A stretch of DNA of 64,000 bases. Source: Bacteroidia bacterium. Lineage in GTDB: Bacteria > Bacteroidota > Bacteroidia > Flavobacteriales_D > Cryomorphaceae. Each line of letters opens with the position of its first letter. Position 1 is the first letter of the stretch. The notes below the pieces were generated by a model that made no database searches, was not told the origin of the DNA, and was given only the letters and a program-made list of their open reading frames with translations. The stretch lies in NCBI GenBank assembly GCA_030427905.1, contig JAUICL010000003.1, positions 558,001-622,000 of the forward strand. Reading direction: 5' to 3'. Made by a program: the position numbers and the translations under genes. Below are positions 29,536-38,749 of the stretch, one piece after another.

Positions 29536-31361
29536 AAGGATTTTGGCAAATAGTCAAGCTCCTAAAGAACTATAAAGGGTATGTAGCCGGAAACGTTTTC
29601 TTTAATGTTCTGGCCACCTTGTTTTCGTTGGTATCGCTGGGTATCGTCGCTCCTTTCTTGACGATACTCTTCAACTTCAACAATATTCAGCTTCCGGAAA
29701 AAGCGCCTGAATTCGGTTATACGACAGAGGAGTTTCTGAATTACATCAAGTATCAGTCCGAAGCATTTATTGTAAACAACGGAGCGCGGGAGTCTTTGAT
29801 CTACTTCTGTTTGCTGATTGTCATCGTCTTTTTCCTGAAAAATGTCACCCGGTACATGACGCTCTACTTTATCACGCCTATTCGAATTGGGGTGATCAGG
29901 GATATCCGCGAAGCCATGCACGACAAGGTTTTGAGCCTTCATTTGGGTTACTACAGCGAAGAGCGAAAGGGCGATATTATCTCACGTGTGTCTAGTGATG
30001 TGAACGAGGTGGAAATCTCGATCATTTCATCGCTTGAAATGGTGTTCCGCGATCCCATTTTGATTCTGACTTACCTGGGGTCGATGATTTTCATGAGCTG
30101 GAAATTGTCACTTTTTGTGCTCGTACTTTTGCCTATCAGTGGATTTTTGATTTCGATAATTGGGAAGAGTTTGAAAGGAGCATCTCGCCGTGGACAATCA
30201 AAGCTCGGTGAAGTGCTATCGGTTTTTGAAGAATCGCTCTCAGGCTTGAGAATCATCCAAGCCTTCAACGCTCAGAAAGCGACACACGATCGATTCACCG
30301 AGACCAATAATGCCTTTTACCGATTGATGGTGAAGCTCTATCGCAAGCACTATCTCGGCAGCCCATTGACCGAAGTATTGAGCTCCATCACGTTGGCCAT
30401 CTTGATTTTCTTTGGTGGACAGCTCGTTTTAAGTGAAGACAATGCTGGATTTACAGGTGAGTTCTTCATCACCTTCCTTCTGATATTTTCTCAGCTAATC
30501 ACTCCGGCAAAATCATTCAGCCAGGCCTATTTCAAAATCCAAAAAGGACTGGCATCCGTAGAGCGAATCAACGACATTCTCGATGCTGAGCCGCAGATCA
30601 CCAGCCCGAAGAATCCGAAGTCACTCCCCGGACTGTCGAATTCAATCACCATTGAAAATGTTCGATTTAAGTATGGGCAGACCGAAGTATTGAAGGGCCT
30701 CGACCTGGAAATCAAGAAAGGTCAGAAAGTAGCACTCGTCGGTCCTTCGGGGGGTGGAAAAAGTACGCTGGCCAATCTCGTTCCACGATTCTACGAAGTG
30801 AGCGAAGGTCAAATCTGCATAGACGGAACCAATATCAAAGACGTGGATCTGCACGAGTTGAGAAGCATGTTTGGCGTTGTTTCTCAAGAGTCGATCTTGT
30901 TTAACGACACAATACGCAATAACATCCGCATGTCGAAGCCCGAAGCTACAGATGAAGAGATCGAGCAAGCGGCGAAGATTGCCAACGCGCATGACTTTAT
31001 CAGCGAGTTTGAAAACGGGTATGAAACCAATGTAGGTGATGGCGGAGGAAAGCTGAGTGGCGGGCAAAAACAGCGTATCAGTATAGCGCGTGCGGTCTTA
31101 AAAAACCCACCGGTTTTGATTTTGGATGAAGCCACGTCGGCACTCGACACCGAGTCGGAGCGATTGGTTCAAACAGCTATAAACCGATTGATGGACAATC
31201 GGACTTCACTCGTCATTGCCCACAGATTATCTACGATTCAACACGTCGATAAGATTGTCGTAATTGAGAATGGAGAGATTGTTGAGTCGGGTACCCACGA
31301 TGAGCTACTTACTCAAGGCGGTACTTACAAGAAGCTCTACGACCTTCAGTCTTTCGCTTGA
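29532..31361 (+). CDS. ABC exporter, MsbA-like permease-ATPase
   Basis: A 609-residue half-transporter. The N-terminal membrane domain (about 1-330) has six hydrophobic segments and EERKGDIISRVSSDVNEVE. The ATPase domain has Walker A GPSGGGKST, signature LSGGQKQRISIARA, Walker B VLILDEATSALD and an H-loop in IAHRLST. Fusion and length fit lipid A or multidrug exporters of the MsbA/ABCB type; the substrate cannot be deduced. It is coupled to purB by a four-base overlap, and its end lies only four bases from the convergent DUF983 gene. Confidence 0.92.
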   Translation: MKGFWQIVKLLKNYKGYVAGNVFFNVLATLFSLVSLGIVAPFLTILFNFNNIQLPEKAPEFGYTTEEFLNYIKYQSEAFIVNNGARESLIYFCLLIVIVFFLKNVTRYMTLYFITPIRIGVIRDIREAMHDKVLSLHLGYYSEERKGDIISRVSSDVNEVEISIISSLEMVFRDPILILTYLGSMIFMSWKLSLFVLVLLPISGFLISIIGKSLKGASRRGQSKLGEVLSVFEESLSGLRIIQAFNAQKATHDRFTETNNAFYRLMVKLYRKHYLGSPLTEVLSSITLAILIFFGGQLVLSEDNAGFTGEFFITFLLIFSQLITPAKSFSQAYFKIQKGLASVERINDILDAEPQITSPKNPKSLPGLSNSITIENVRFKYGQTEVLKGLDLEIKKGQKVALVGPSGGGKSTLANLVPRFYEVSEGQICIDGTNIKDVDLHELRSMFGVVSQESILFNDTIRNNIRMSKPEATDEEIEQAAKIANAHDFISEFENGYETNVGDGGGKLSGGQKQRISIARAVLKNPPVLILDEATSALDTESERLVQTAINRLMDNRTSLVIAHRLSTIQHVDKIVVIENGEIVESGTHDELLTQGGTYKKLYDLQSFA

Positions 31362-31365
31362 GAAA

Positions 31366-31794
31366 TTACGAAGCTTTCGAAGTAACTTTAGATTCTCTCG
31401 CCTTCGGGTCGTACTTCACGAAAATGTGAATCCAAATGGAACGCGAAACCCGGTAAAGAAGTGGGAGAAGAATTAGCAAAAGACTAATCCCCAGAACGAT
31501 AAATAGTATAGGGTCATCCTCGAACGAGAAAGACATCAAGCCGATAGCATCAAACACAGTCAAGGCTACAAAAAGAGCGATCCACAGCGCTACGGTTACG
31601 CCATAACTCACGTAAGCTGCCCCGTAGTAAAAACCTGGTTCGCGATCAAAATCTTCGCCACATGTCGGGCATGAATGGTTCATTTCGGCCATCCCCTTGG
31701 TGTAGGATGACTTTGTCTTAAACAATCGGCCATCGTGGCATTTGGGGCATCGAAGGCGAAGGATTGAAACGATCGCACTGTTCTTTAGGCTCAT
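31366..31794 (-). CDS. DUF983 family protein
   Basis: A 142-residue membrane protein. It starts MSLKNSAIVSILRLRCPKC, which carries the first of two zinc-ribbon-like pairs (CPKCHDG and CPTCGEDF), followed by GFYYGAAYVSYG and two transmembrane segments; this pattern is typical of DUF983. Its function is unknown. ATG at 31794 is chosen because the -7 box at 31813-31820 lies downstream of the longer frame's start at 31845. Confidence 0.88.
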   Translation of the reverse strand: MSLKNSAIVSILRLRCPKCHDGRLFKTKSSYTKGMAEMNHSCPTCGEDFDREPGFYYGAAYVSYGVTVALWIALFVALTVFDAIGLMSFSFEDDPILFIVLGISLLLILLPLLYRVSRSIWIHIFVKYDPKARESKVTSKAS

Positions 31795-31812
31795 GGTCAA
31801 ATTTTGATGGTA

Positions 31813-31820
31813 CAAAGTTA
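31813..31820 (-). promoter_or_regulatory. -7 promoter box of the DUF983 gene
   Basis: The minus strand reads TAACTTTG, an exact TAnnTTTG match, with TTTG (31843-31846) 22 bases upstream. It lies 18 bases before the chosen ATG and argues against the longer frame. Confidence 0.55.
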
Positions 31821-31960
31821 ATCTACTATGAATTTTTCTGGGCAAATTCAGTATAAAATAGCGTGGAAAACTTTGTTGAAATCGAGAAGCTATCCCCCAT
31901 TGTGAAAGGGATAATACCCGTTAACTTCGTTTATTAAATTTTTATTATCCGAGGGATATT

Positions 31961-32509
31961 ATGCTGACACTGTTCGGAAAGAAAAAACTTACCGAAGAAA
32001 AGGTTGCCAATATTTTCGTCAATGGAATCCAGGAGATCATTGACCAAGGGTTTGACGACGTTGTTGGCCTCATTCAAGATTCACCCGAATTCTTGTCCCC
32101 TCCAACCATCAACTCTAGTGAAATAGGGCCTTTCGCTTTAATCGTGATTTCTGGAAACATTCAGGAAATCCCGAAATATTTTAGTGCGGGGCAAGATAAG
32201 CGCATTACCGAACTGATCTTAACCAAGTTGGCCGATATCTATGAGATGGATAAAATGGAACTGGCCAAGCGGGTAAGCGAAACGCGAAAATTGATGTCGC
32301 GGAAAAATCACCGCAGCAAGAGCGTTGTCAATGCTATGTCGATGGCTCTATTCTGCAGGTATCAGCTCAACAATTACCAGGAAGATTACTTCAAAAGCGT
32401 GCACGCTCCAAACCCCATTTTGAATCAAAGGCTAAAGGATGCCCTTGAAAATTTTATGTGGGATTGGAAACTAATCACCGATAAGTACAAGGTCGTTCCC
32501 AGACTTTGA
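31961..32509 (+). CDS. Unknown cytosolic protein
   Basis: I do not recognise this 182-residue protein. It opens MLTLFGKKKLTEEKVANIFV, has no signal peptide or membrane segment, and looks mostly helical with mixed charge. A basic stretch RKLMSRKNHRSKS occurs in the middle. Coding appears genuine: it has a purine-rich GAGGGA before the ATG, and it is the only long frame there that is not shadowed by another gene. Its stop lies one base from the convergent L-2-hydroxyglutarate oxidase stop. A near-consensus -7 box (TAACTTCG, 31922-31929) precedes it. Confidence 0.7.
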   Translation: MLTLFGKKKLTEEKVANIFVNGIQEIIDQGFDDVVGLIQDSPEFLSPPTINSSEIGPFALIVISGNIQEIPKYFSAGQDKRITELILTKLADIYEMDKMELAKRVSETRKLMSRKNHRSKSVVNAMSMALFCRYQLNNYQEDYFKSVHAPNPILNQRLKDALENFMWDWKLITDKYKVVPRL

Positions 32510-32510
32510 T

Positions 32511-33731
32511 TTAGATCTCAAACTGCTTCTCGACCATCTCACAGATCTGACCCCCAATGGCCAATGATGCTGTAGCTGCTGGTGAAGGCGCGTTTAATAC
32601 GTGGATACTGTTGTCCTTGTACTCGATTCGGAAATCGTCTCGCGTATCGCCATCCTGACTCAGCAGCATAGCGCGCACCCCCGAACGGCCAGGTCTTAAA
32701 TCGTCCATTTCAAGAGATGGCACCAAGCGTTGAAGTGTTTTGAGGAAAAGCTTTTTTGAGAAAGCCCGACGGTATTCATTGATCCCAAAGCGAACGTTCT
32801 GAAAAAATAGCTTCCAGGTTCCGTTGTAGGTCAATGCGTCTATGGTATCGCGAAGGCTGAAATCGGTTTTTCCATAGCCTTCACGCTTAAACGTGAACAC
32901 AGCGTTAGGCCCACATTCTATTTCACCATCCGTCATACGCGTAAAGTGTACACCAAGAAAGGGAAATGCCGGATTTGGGACGGGATAGATCAAGTGCTTA
33001 ATCTTGTGCTTACCCTGATCAGTCAATTCGTAATAGTCCCCTCTAAACCCAACGACTTTCTCCTTGAGTTTTACCCCATCTTTGCGGGCCATTCTATCGG
33101 CTTGCAAGCCGGCACAAAACACCTGATAACGTGCAGTATAATTACCTTTTGGCGTAACGAGCGTATTGGCTCCATCGCCTTTGCGAATCTCTTTTACTTC
33201 GGCTCCCAGCACCACTTTGCTCTTCGGATTCACCAGAAGTGCTAGCTCTACCATTTTGGCAGTAGCGGCTCTATAATCGATAATTCCGGTAACAGGGACG
33301 TAGATCCCCTTTATTCCTTCACAAAACGGCTCGCGCTCCTTGATTTCATCTCGATCGATCAGCTTAATTCCTTCGATACCGTTCTCCTGCGCCGTCTGAT
33401 ACACCTTCTCTAACTGTGGCAATTCCGACTCATCGGCGGCCACAACTATCTTCCCACACACTTCGTGGGGCACATTGTGCTCTTTGGCGAAAGCCACCAG
33501 CTCCTTACGGCCTTTCACGCAGTTTATAGCTTTCTGCGAGCCAGGTTTGTAATACAGCCCGGCGTGGATTACACCACTATTGTGACCAGTTTGATGATCG
33601 GCCAACATGTCTTCTTTCTCAATCAAGACAATGCGCAGCGAAGGGTGCTTGGCTTGGAGTTTGTAAAAGGTAGCTGCGCCTACTATTCCACCACCAACGA
33701 TGGCAACATCAAAGTCTGGAGATTCCGACAT
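32511..33731 (-). CDS. lhgO: L-2-hydroxyglutarate oxidase
   Basis: A DAO-family FAD oxidoreductase that oxidises L-2-hydroxyglutarate to 2-oxoglutarate, passing electrons to oxygen or the quinone pool. From ATG 33731 it is 406 residues. The N-terminal dinucleotide-binding motif is VAIVGGGIVGAATFYKL, followed by LIEKEDMLADHQTGHNSGVIHAGLYY, the family hallmark, and a GRSGVRA segment near the end. The frame is open to 33815, but that extension passes through a -7 box (33749-33756), so the shorter start is preferred. Confidence 0.92.
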   Translation of the reverse strand: MSESPDFDVAIVGGGIVGAATFYKLQAKHPSLRIVLIEKEDMLADHQTGHNSGVIHAGLYYKPGSQKAINCVKGRKELVAFAKEHNVPHEVCGKIVVAADESELPQLEKVYQTAQENGIEGIKLIDRDEIKEREPFCEGIKGIYVPVTGIIDYRAATAKMVELALLVNPKSKVVLGAEVKEIRKGDGANTLVTPKGNYTARYQVFCAGLQADRMARKDGVKLKEKVVGFRGDYYELTDQGKHKIKHLIYPVPNPAFPFLGVHFTRMTDGEIECGPNAVFTFKREGYGKTDFSLRDTIDALTYNGTWKLFFQNVRFGINEYRRAFSKKLFLKTLQRLVPSLEMDDLRPGRSGVRAMLLSQDGDTRDDFRIEYKDNSIHVLNAPSPAATASLAIGGQICEMVEKQFEI

Positions 33732-33748
33732 GAAATAAATTTTGACTG

Positions 33749-33756
33749 CAAAAATA
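33749..33756 (-). promoter_or_regulatory. -7 promoter box of lhgO
   Basis: The minus strand reads TATTTTTG, an exact TAnnTTTG match, 17 bases before the ATG at 33731. Confidence 0.5.
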
Positions 33757-33908
33757 GACGTTTGAACAAAACCAAGACGCTTGCGACGTACAATCGCAGC
33801 GATAAGTTGTTTCAAATGCGCGCTCTATAAACATATTTTATTGGAAACTCAGAAAAGGTGAAATGACCCAGAGTCAACTCCCTTAACGAGCAATTTTATG
33901 GTCTTTTA

Positions 33909-33916
33909 TATCTTTG
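33909..33916 (+). promoter_or_regulatory. -7 promoter box of the PAS histidine kinase gene
   Basis: TATCTTTG matches TAnnTTTG exactly and ends 38 bases before the start codon. Confidence 0.5.
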
Positions 33917-33954
33917 GTTCATACCTTTACTACATCAAGATGTGAGGTTAAATC

Positions 33955-34947
33955 ATGGGCAAGAGTACCGACATAGAGCATGAGTTTGGAGCGTATAACC
34001 ACATCGCTGCCATCGTATTAGTGGCAGATGAAAACGGCCAAATCGTGTTTGCAAATAACGCCGTGAAGGATGTACTTGGCTTTGCACCATCCGAAGTTCT
34101 GGGTAAAAACTGGTACGAGCTCACCGATGCTGGAATCATGAACAAATCAGAGCGCGAGCAGATCGTACTTGAAATGGCTAAAGGCACCTACGAGCAGGAT
34201 GTAGCCAAGCTTCAGGAGCGCCCCTTGCGAACCAAAGATGGGAAATTGATCTGGTCGCAGTGGTCTAGCAAGCGAATGCCCGATGGAAAACTCGTTGGGA
34301 TAGCTCAGGACATTACAGAAAAAAGAGACCTGAAAGACTCTCTAGTTCAGAAGAATGAAGAAAATGAAATTCTTTTGAAAGAAATCCACCATCGGGTCAA
34401 AAACAACCTGCAGATAATTTCCAGTTTCTTGAATCTTCAGTTTCGAGAGCATAAATCTGATGATGTAATAAAAGCGATCGAAAAGAGTAAGTCACGGATA
34501 AACGCCATGGCCATTGCTCACAACACCATCTACAAAAGTTCAGAGTTTAACCGGATCGATTTTGGTACTTATCTGAATGAGCTAGTAGAAACCATGTGTC
34601 AAAATCATTGTACCAAAGCATCAATAGAGCATGATATAGACCACTGCTCCCCTTTGTTTGAACTCGATTTAGCCATAAACTTAGGAATGATTGCTACGGA
34701 GCTGGTTTCAAATGTTTTGGAACACGCCTTTGACGAGAATCAGGCAGGCAAACTCGTAGTGAGATTGAATCGGAAAAACGATACTAAACACGAGTTATTG
34801 ATCTCAGACAACGGAAAAGGAATAGGTCCTTGTACAAAAGATAATAAGAAACTGGGGCTGGAGCTAGTTCTAGCTCTTTGTGATCAAATAAATGGCGAAA
34901 TCAGTGTAAAAAATGGTGTAGGAACTTCGGTAGCCATTTCCTTTTAA
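33955..34947 (+). CDS. PAS-domain sensor histidine kinase (HisKA_2 type)
   Basis: A 330-residue soluble sensor kinase. A PAS domain spans about residues 10-125 (AAIVLVADENGQIVFANNAV, GFAPSEVLGKNWYELT, and the PAC-like end VGIAQDITEKRDL). A HisKA_2 phosphoacceptor region follows (LLKEIHHRVKNNLQIISSFL, about 137-156, with the His in EIHHRVKNN), then a HATPase domain with NLGMIATELVSNVLEHAF (N box) and ISDNGKGIG (G1 box). No transmembrane segment is present, so it senses a cytosolic signal such as redox or light. No response regulator is adjacent; it is an orphan. Its end overlaps the convergent MFS gene by four bases. Confidence 0.9.
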   Translation: MGKSTDIEHEFGAYNHIAAIVLVADENGQIVFANNAVKDVLGFAPSEVLGKNWYELTDAGIMNKSEREQIVLEMAKGTYEQDVAKLQERPLRTKDGKLIWSQWSSKRMPDGKLVGIAQDITEKRDLKDSLVQKNEENEILLKEIHHRVKNNLQIISSFLNLQFREHKSDDVIKAIEKSKSRINAMAIAHNTIYKSSEFNRIDFGTYLNELVETMCQNHCTKASIEHDIDHCSPLFELDLAINLGMIATELVSNVLEHAFDENQAGKLVVRLNRKNDTKHELLISDNGKGIGPCTKDNKKLGLELVLALCDQINGEISVKNGVGTSVAISF

Positions 34948-36251
34948 GCCACCCGTTCCTTTTTAGGAACGAGCAACAAGAGCACGAGCCCTACTACAAA
35001 AAACGACCCCAAAGTCAAGGCTGAATTTCTAAGGTCGCCTGTGAGCTCATAAATGAATCCAAAGGCGAAAGTTCCCAAAACAATTCCCAACTTATCGCAA
35101 ACGTCGTAAAAGCTAAAGTAGGATGCGTGGTCAATGGTTTCTGGAAGAAACTTTGAATAGGTACTGCGGCTCAAGGACTGAATGCCCCCCATCACCAGCC
35201 CCACCAAGGCCGCCAAGGCGTAAAACTCGTAGGGCGTGTATATGATGTAGGCAATATAACAGGCCACCACCCAAATCAAAACCGAGATAATTAACGCCTT
35301 GATATTCGAAAACCGAGAACTCAGGTACGAGAACAAGTAAGCCCCCAGAACGGCGATGACCTGGATGATTAGAATACTGATGATCAAACCGCTATCAGGC
35401 ATGTCTACAATCTCCTTTTTAGCAAAGCTCACCGCCATGTACATGACGGTTTGCACACCCATATTGAACACGAAAAACGCGATGAGATAGCGCTTGAGCC
35501 TGGAAGTAGCCTTGAGTTCAAACCACACCTTTCTCAATTCGAGGTATCCCTTGTACAGCACCGAGCCCTTGATGGACCTACCGTAGACATTATCGGGTAG
35601 TCTGTTGAAACTGATCTGAGCAAAGCCCATCCACCATAGCCCAACCATAACAAATGAGATTCGTGCCGGCGTTCCATCATCTTCCAGTCCAAAAACTTCC
35701 GGGTTCATGATCATCAAAATATTGACCACTAGCAGAATAACGCTTCCAATATACCCTAATGCAAAGCCCCTGGCGCTCACTTCGTCTTGCCGCTCCACAC
35801 TTGCTATTTCTGGCAAGTAAGCATTGTAAAAGACTTGTGAACCGGAAAATCCAATCCCGGCAAGAGCCACCATGCTCAAACCAATAAGAAGGTGATCGGC
35901 GCTAAAAAAGTAAAGCCCCATGCACGCCGTTCCGCCTAGGTAGCAGAAGAATTTCATAAATGACTTCTTCTTGCCAGCGGCATCGGCTATTCCAGATAGT
36001 AGTGGCGAAATCAATGCTACAATCAAAAAAGAGATGGAAAGCGTGTATGAATAAAGCGCGGTATTGAGAAAAGTACCACCAAGAACTTCCACTTTTTCGG
36101 AAGTAATATTCTCATAAAAAATGGGAAAAATGGACGATGTAATCACCAGTGAATACACCGAATTCGCCCAATCGTACATGGCCCAACCATTGATAGTTTT
36201 TGGATCATTTTTCTTTAGGCTTATCGACCTGGGTGTATGGCTGCTCTCCAT
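34944..36251 (-). CDS. MFS transporter, UMF1/Atg22-like
   Basis: A 435-residue inner-membrane protein with about twelve hydrophobic segments. The opening (KTINGWAMYDWANSVYSLVI) matches the conserved N-terminus of UMF1/Atg22-type major facilitator proteins (WxxYDWANSxY). GGIQSLSRSTYSKFLPE, late in the sequence, is another family mark. It probably exports or imports small metabolites such as amino acids; the substrate is unknown. It converges on the PAS kinase with a four-base overlap. Confidence 0.9.
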   Translation of the reverse strand: MESSHTPRSISLKKNDPKTINGWAMYDWANSVYSLVITSSIFPIFYENITSEKVEVLGGTFLNTALYSYTLSISFLIVALISPLLSGIADAAGKKKSFMKFFCYLGGTACMGLYFFSADHLLIGLSMVALAGIGFSGSQVFYNAYLPEIASVERQDEVSARGFALGYIGSVILLVVNILMIMNPEVFGLEDDGTPARISFVMVGLWWMGFAQISFNRLPDNVYGRSIKGSVLYKGYLELRKVWFELKATSRLKRYLIAFFVFNMGVQTVMYMAVSFAKKEIVDMPDSGLIISILIIQVIAVLGAYLFSYLSSRFSNIKALIISVLIWVVACYIAYIIYTPYEFYALAALVGLVMGGIQSLSRSTYSKFLPETIDHASYFSFYDVCDKLGIVLGTFAFGFIYELTGDLRNSALTLGSFFVVGLVLLLLVPKKERVA

Positions 36252-36287
36252 GGGTGAGTAAAATAGGAATTAAAGTTCTATTGGGCT

Positions 36288-37505
36288 CTATTTGATTAAG
36301 AATGCGACTCGCCTATTCTGCCTTCGTCCTTCTTCGGTATCGTTTCTGCCGATGGGTTTGGTGTCTCCAAAACCTACGGCTGACAGGCGATCGGCATCGA
36401 TACTATGCTCTGTTAGCCACTGAACTACCGCTGCGGCCCGCTCTTGACTAAGTAGCTGATTGGCTTGTTTCTGCCCTACATTATCCGTGTGGCCCTGTAC
36501 TTCTATTTTCCATTCAGGATGCTGGTCTAAAACCTGCTTCAGGGCCAAGAGCTGAGACTCCGACTCATTGATCAACTGAGCTGACCCCGATTCAAAGAAC
36601 ACGCTTCGAAGCTCAATGGTTTGCCCCGGTTCGAGTTTTGGCGATTTGGACTGGGGTGTACAAGCCAGGGAGTCCAAATCGGCAAGTCGTAGACAAATAT
36701 CATCGAAATAGTAGCGTACCGAAAAGGAATACGGCGTTTGAATACTAGGCGGAGCGAGCTCATCTGCCGGCTGGTAAATCACCTTTGGCGGGGCAAAACG
36801 ATCAGGCTCATCTTCCTTCTTCCCTTTTTTCTTGGCCCTTTTTCGCTCCGCTTTGATGTAAGCCTTCTGCTCATCAGGCGGTAAGTACAGCCACGACATA
36901 TCTTCCTTTGGCTCAGGTTTTTCTTGGACTTCTTCCGATGGCAAATCAAACCCACGATCTTCGAGATACCGCTCTGTTTGCTCAAACTCTCGTGTAGCGT
37001 CAAAATACCCAATGGTCATATATGCAAAATCACGATCAAGGGTGATGGTATCATGCAGGGTGAACCAATTGTAGCGACCCGAATCGGGAAGGGTGAAACG
37101 GATCTGCGGAACCTCGTAGAGATCGCTTGGCTCCCTGGTATCAAGCACTTCATTCCCGAAGTAAACACCTAAATATCGTTGGTTGGCATAGCCATGATCT
37201 TTGTAGTCGGCTAGGATCATGCTAAACTCGAGGATGTACTCTTCGCCCGCCTTCACTGGCTCAACCAATTTGATATGCAAATACTCATTTGCCGCATGGC
37301 TGTACATGCAGATCCCATTAATGTACTCTCCCGAGTGGGAATGCGCTTCGCCGACTGGCGCATAGTGGTATGAAGCCCCTTGTGGCTGCACCCATTGGTA
37401 TTCAGGGTCGGTAAAAAGGTCTTCAAACCCTGGATTGGGTACCAGGTTTTGGGCATGAGCCACAACGCTCAAACAAATGAGAACAATATGTAGTACAATT
37501 CGCAT
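36288..37505 (-). CDS. OmpA-family peptidoglycan-binding protein
   Basis: A 405-residue envelope protein with a signal peptide (1-19, ending AHAQ). The N-terminal half (from NLVPNPGFEDL) is a beta-sandwich, carbohydrate-binding-like region, and a charged Lys-rich linker (AERKRAKKKGKKEDEP) follows. The OmpA C-terminal domain occupies about residues 300-405: VFFESGSAQL, VQGHTDNVG and GRRQNRRVAF contain the expected peptidoglycan-binding Asp and Arg. It follows a paralogous OmpA gene 62 bases upstream, with an intrinsic terminator between them. Confidence 0.92.
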   Translation of the reverse strand: MRIVLHIVLICLSVVAHAQNLVPNPGFEDLFTDPEYQWVQPQGASYHYAPVGEAHSHSGEYINGICMYSHAANEYLHIKLVEPVKAGEEYILEFSMILADYKDHGYANQRYLGVYFGNEVLDTREPSDLYEVPQIRFTLPDSGRYNWFTLHDTITLDRDFAYMTIGYFDATREFEQTERYLEDRGFDLPSEEVQEKPEPKEDMSWLYLPPDEQKAYIKAERKRAKKKGKKEDEPDRFAPPKVIYQPADELAPPSIQTPYSFSVRYYFDDICLRLADLDSLACTPQSKSPKLEPGQTIELRSVFFESGSAQLINESESQLLALKQVLDQHPEWKIEVQGHTDNVGQKQANQLLSQERAAAVVQWLTEHSIDADRLSAVGFGDTKPIGRNDTEEGRRQNRRVAFLIK

Positions 37506-37524
37506 GAATACATGAAGAAAAAAA

Positions 37525-37548
37525 AATCCGGTGACTGATCACCGGATT
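37525..37548 (-). terminator. Intrinsic terminator after the divergent-type OmpA gene
   Basis: A perfect 10-bp stem AATCCGGTGA/TCACCGGATT with loop CTGA; on the minus strand it is followed by a run of eight or more Ts. It ends the transcript of the minus-strand gene at 37568-38749 and separates the two OmpA genes. Confidence 0.85.
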
Positions 37549-37567
37549 TTAGTTTCTAGTTGATCGC

Positions 37568-38749
37568 TTATTTTGTCACGACAAACTCTACTCTTCTGTT
37601 CTTAGCAAGAGATAGCGGCGTTTTCATTTTTGAAACTGGCTCAGTGTTTTTCACACCTTTTGGCATGAGACGGCCTCGTTCAATACCTTGATTAACCATG
37701 TAGTTCACTACATTCTTAGCTCGATCTTCATCGAGATTCGTCAACGAAGATTCCGATTTTGAAAGAGCGATTTCTTCATTATCCATATGCCCAATCACTT
37801 CCACATACAATTCTGGGTCGGCGTTCATCAATTCGATGATCTGATCGATTGATCGAGTTGTAGCCGAAACTGGTGAAGATTTGTATTGGTAGAAGTAGGC
37901 GTCGATAGCTTCTATTTTCTGGTTCACAGACATATCGTCGTTCAATTGAACTGAAGCCGAGTAAATCACCTTGTTTTCTGGGATTTTCGAACTTTCACAC
38001 CCACAAAGTCCATCGGCATCTGCTTTGGTAACTTCCACCATATCTATGAAGTAGTAAGCACCCGAAATTTGTCCTTCTTCGGCGTACTTAGAAGGAAGCT
38101 CGAGCGTTTCGGTCTGCGTATTGGCATCCGATTCAAAGTTTCCAATGGTCAAATATTGCTCGCCACCTTTTGCTGCGTATCGCGAGCACACTTCGTACCA
38201 CCCATCTGTTTGCTTAATGATTGGGTTAAATTGGTTGGTTATGGCGTTCGAATTACTGATCGAAGCCGATCGGCTACTCACCTTGCTTTTGGATATCACC
38301 ACACCCATATTGTTAGTAGCATATCTCGAACGCTCTGCGAGAGAAACTCTAAACTTCACACAATACAGCTTATTTTCTTCCAGTTTCTGCTCGAGCTGCG
38401 TTGAAATATACGTACGCGTTTTATTTCGACTTCTATATACGTAAGTCATGATACCAGCGTAGCCATCGCCGTCAAAGGCGTGCTCATATCCGTAGGAACT
38501 CTCGGGAACACTGATATACCGACTTCGCACATCCGTTGCAAAGAGTTCTGAAATATTATCAGTAGCATTGACCCAACCTTCTGTTAAATCAAATTGTCCA
38601 TCTCTTCTCAAGGCACCTTCATAGCGCTCAAAACTTGGGTTCGGAACCAAGTTATTGTCGTTAGCATCTGGGTCATCGTCTTGAGCTTGAACAGGCAAGA
38701 GAGCAACCCAAGCGAAAAGTAGCAAGAGAAGATTATTGGTTTTTGTCAT
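37568..38749 (-). CDS. OmpA-family protein with divergent C-terminal domain
   Basis: A 393-residue exported protein paralogous to the next gene (both start the mature part with NLVPNPSFE or NLVPNPGFE). The signal peptide ends VQAQ. The C-terminal OmpA-like domain is unusual: the region normally reading GHTDNxG is GHMDNEE, and the canonical YFxxxSxxL entry strand is missing, although KNRRVEF is kept. Start choice is ATG 38749; ATG 38755 adds two residues. Either way it overlaps the 3' end of hemE by 17-23 bases, so it is co-transcribed and translationally coupled with it. Reduced peptidoglycan binding is inference. Confidence 0.85.
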   Translation of the reverse strand: MTKTNNLLLLLFAWVALLPVQAQDDDPDANDNNLVPNPSFERYEGALRRDGQFDLTEGWVNATDNISELFATDVRSRYISVPESSYGYEHAFDGDGYAGIMTYVYRSRNKTRTYISTQLEQKLEENKLYCVKFRVSLAERSRYATNNMGVVISKSKVSSRSASISNSNAITNQFNPIIKQTDGWYEVCSRYAAKGGEQYLTIGNFESDANTQTETLELPSKYAEEGQISGAYYFIDMVEVTKADADGLCGCESSKIPENKVIYSASVQLNDDMSVNQKIEAIDAYFYQYKSSPVSATTRSIDQIIELMNADPELYVEVIGHMDNEEIALSKSESSLTNLDEDRAKNVVNYMVNQGIERGRLMPKGVKNTEPVSKMKTPLSLAKNRRVEFVVTK

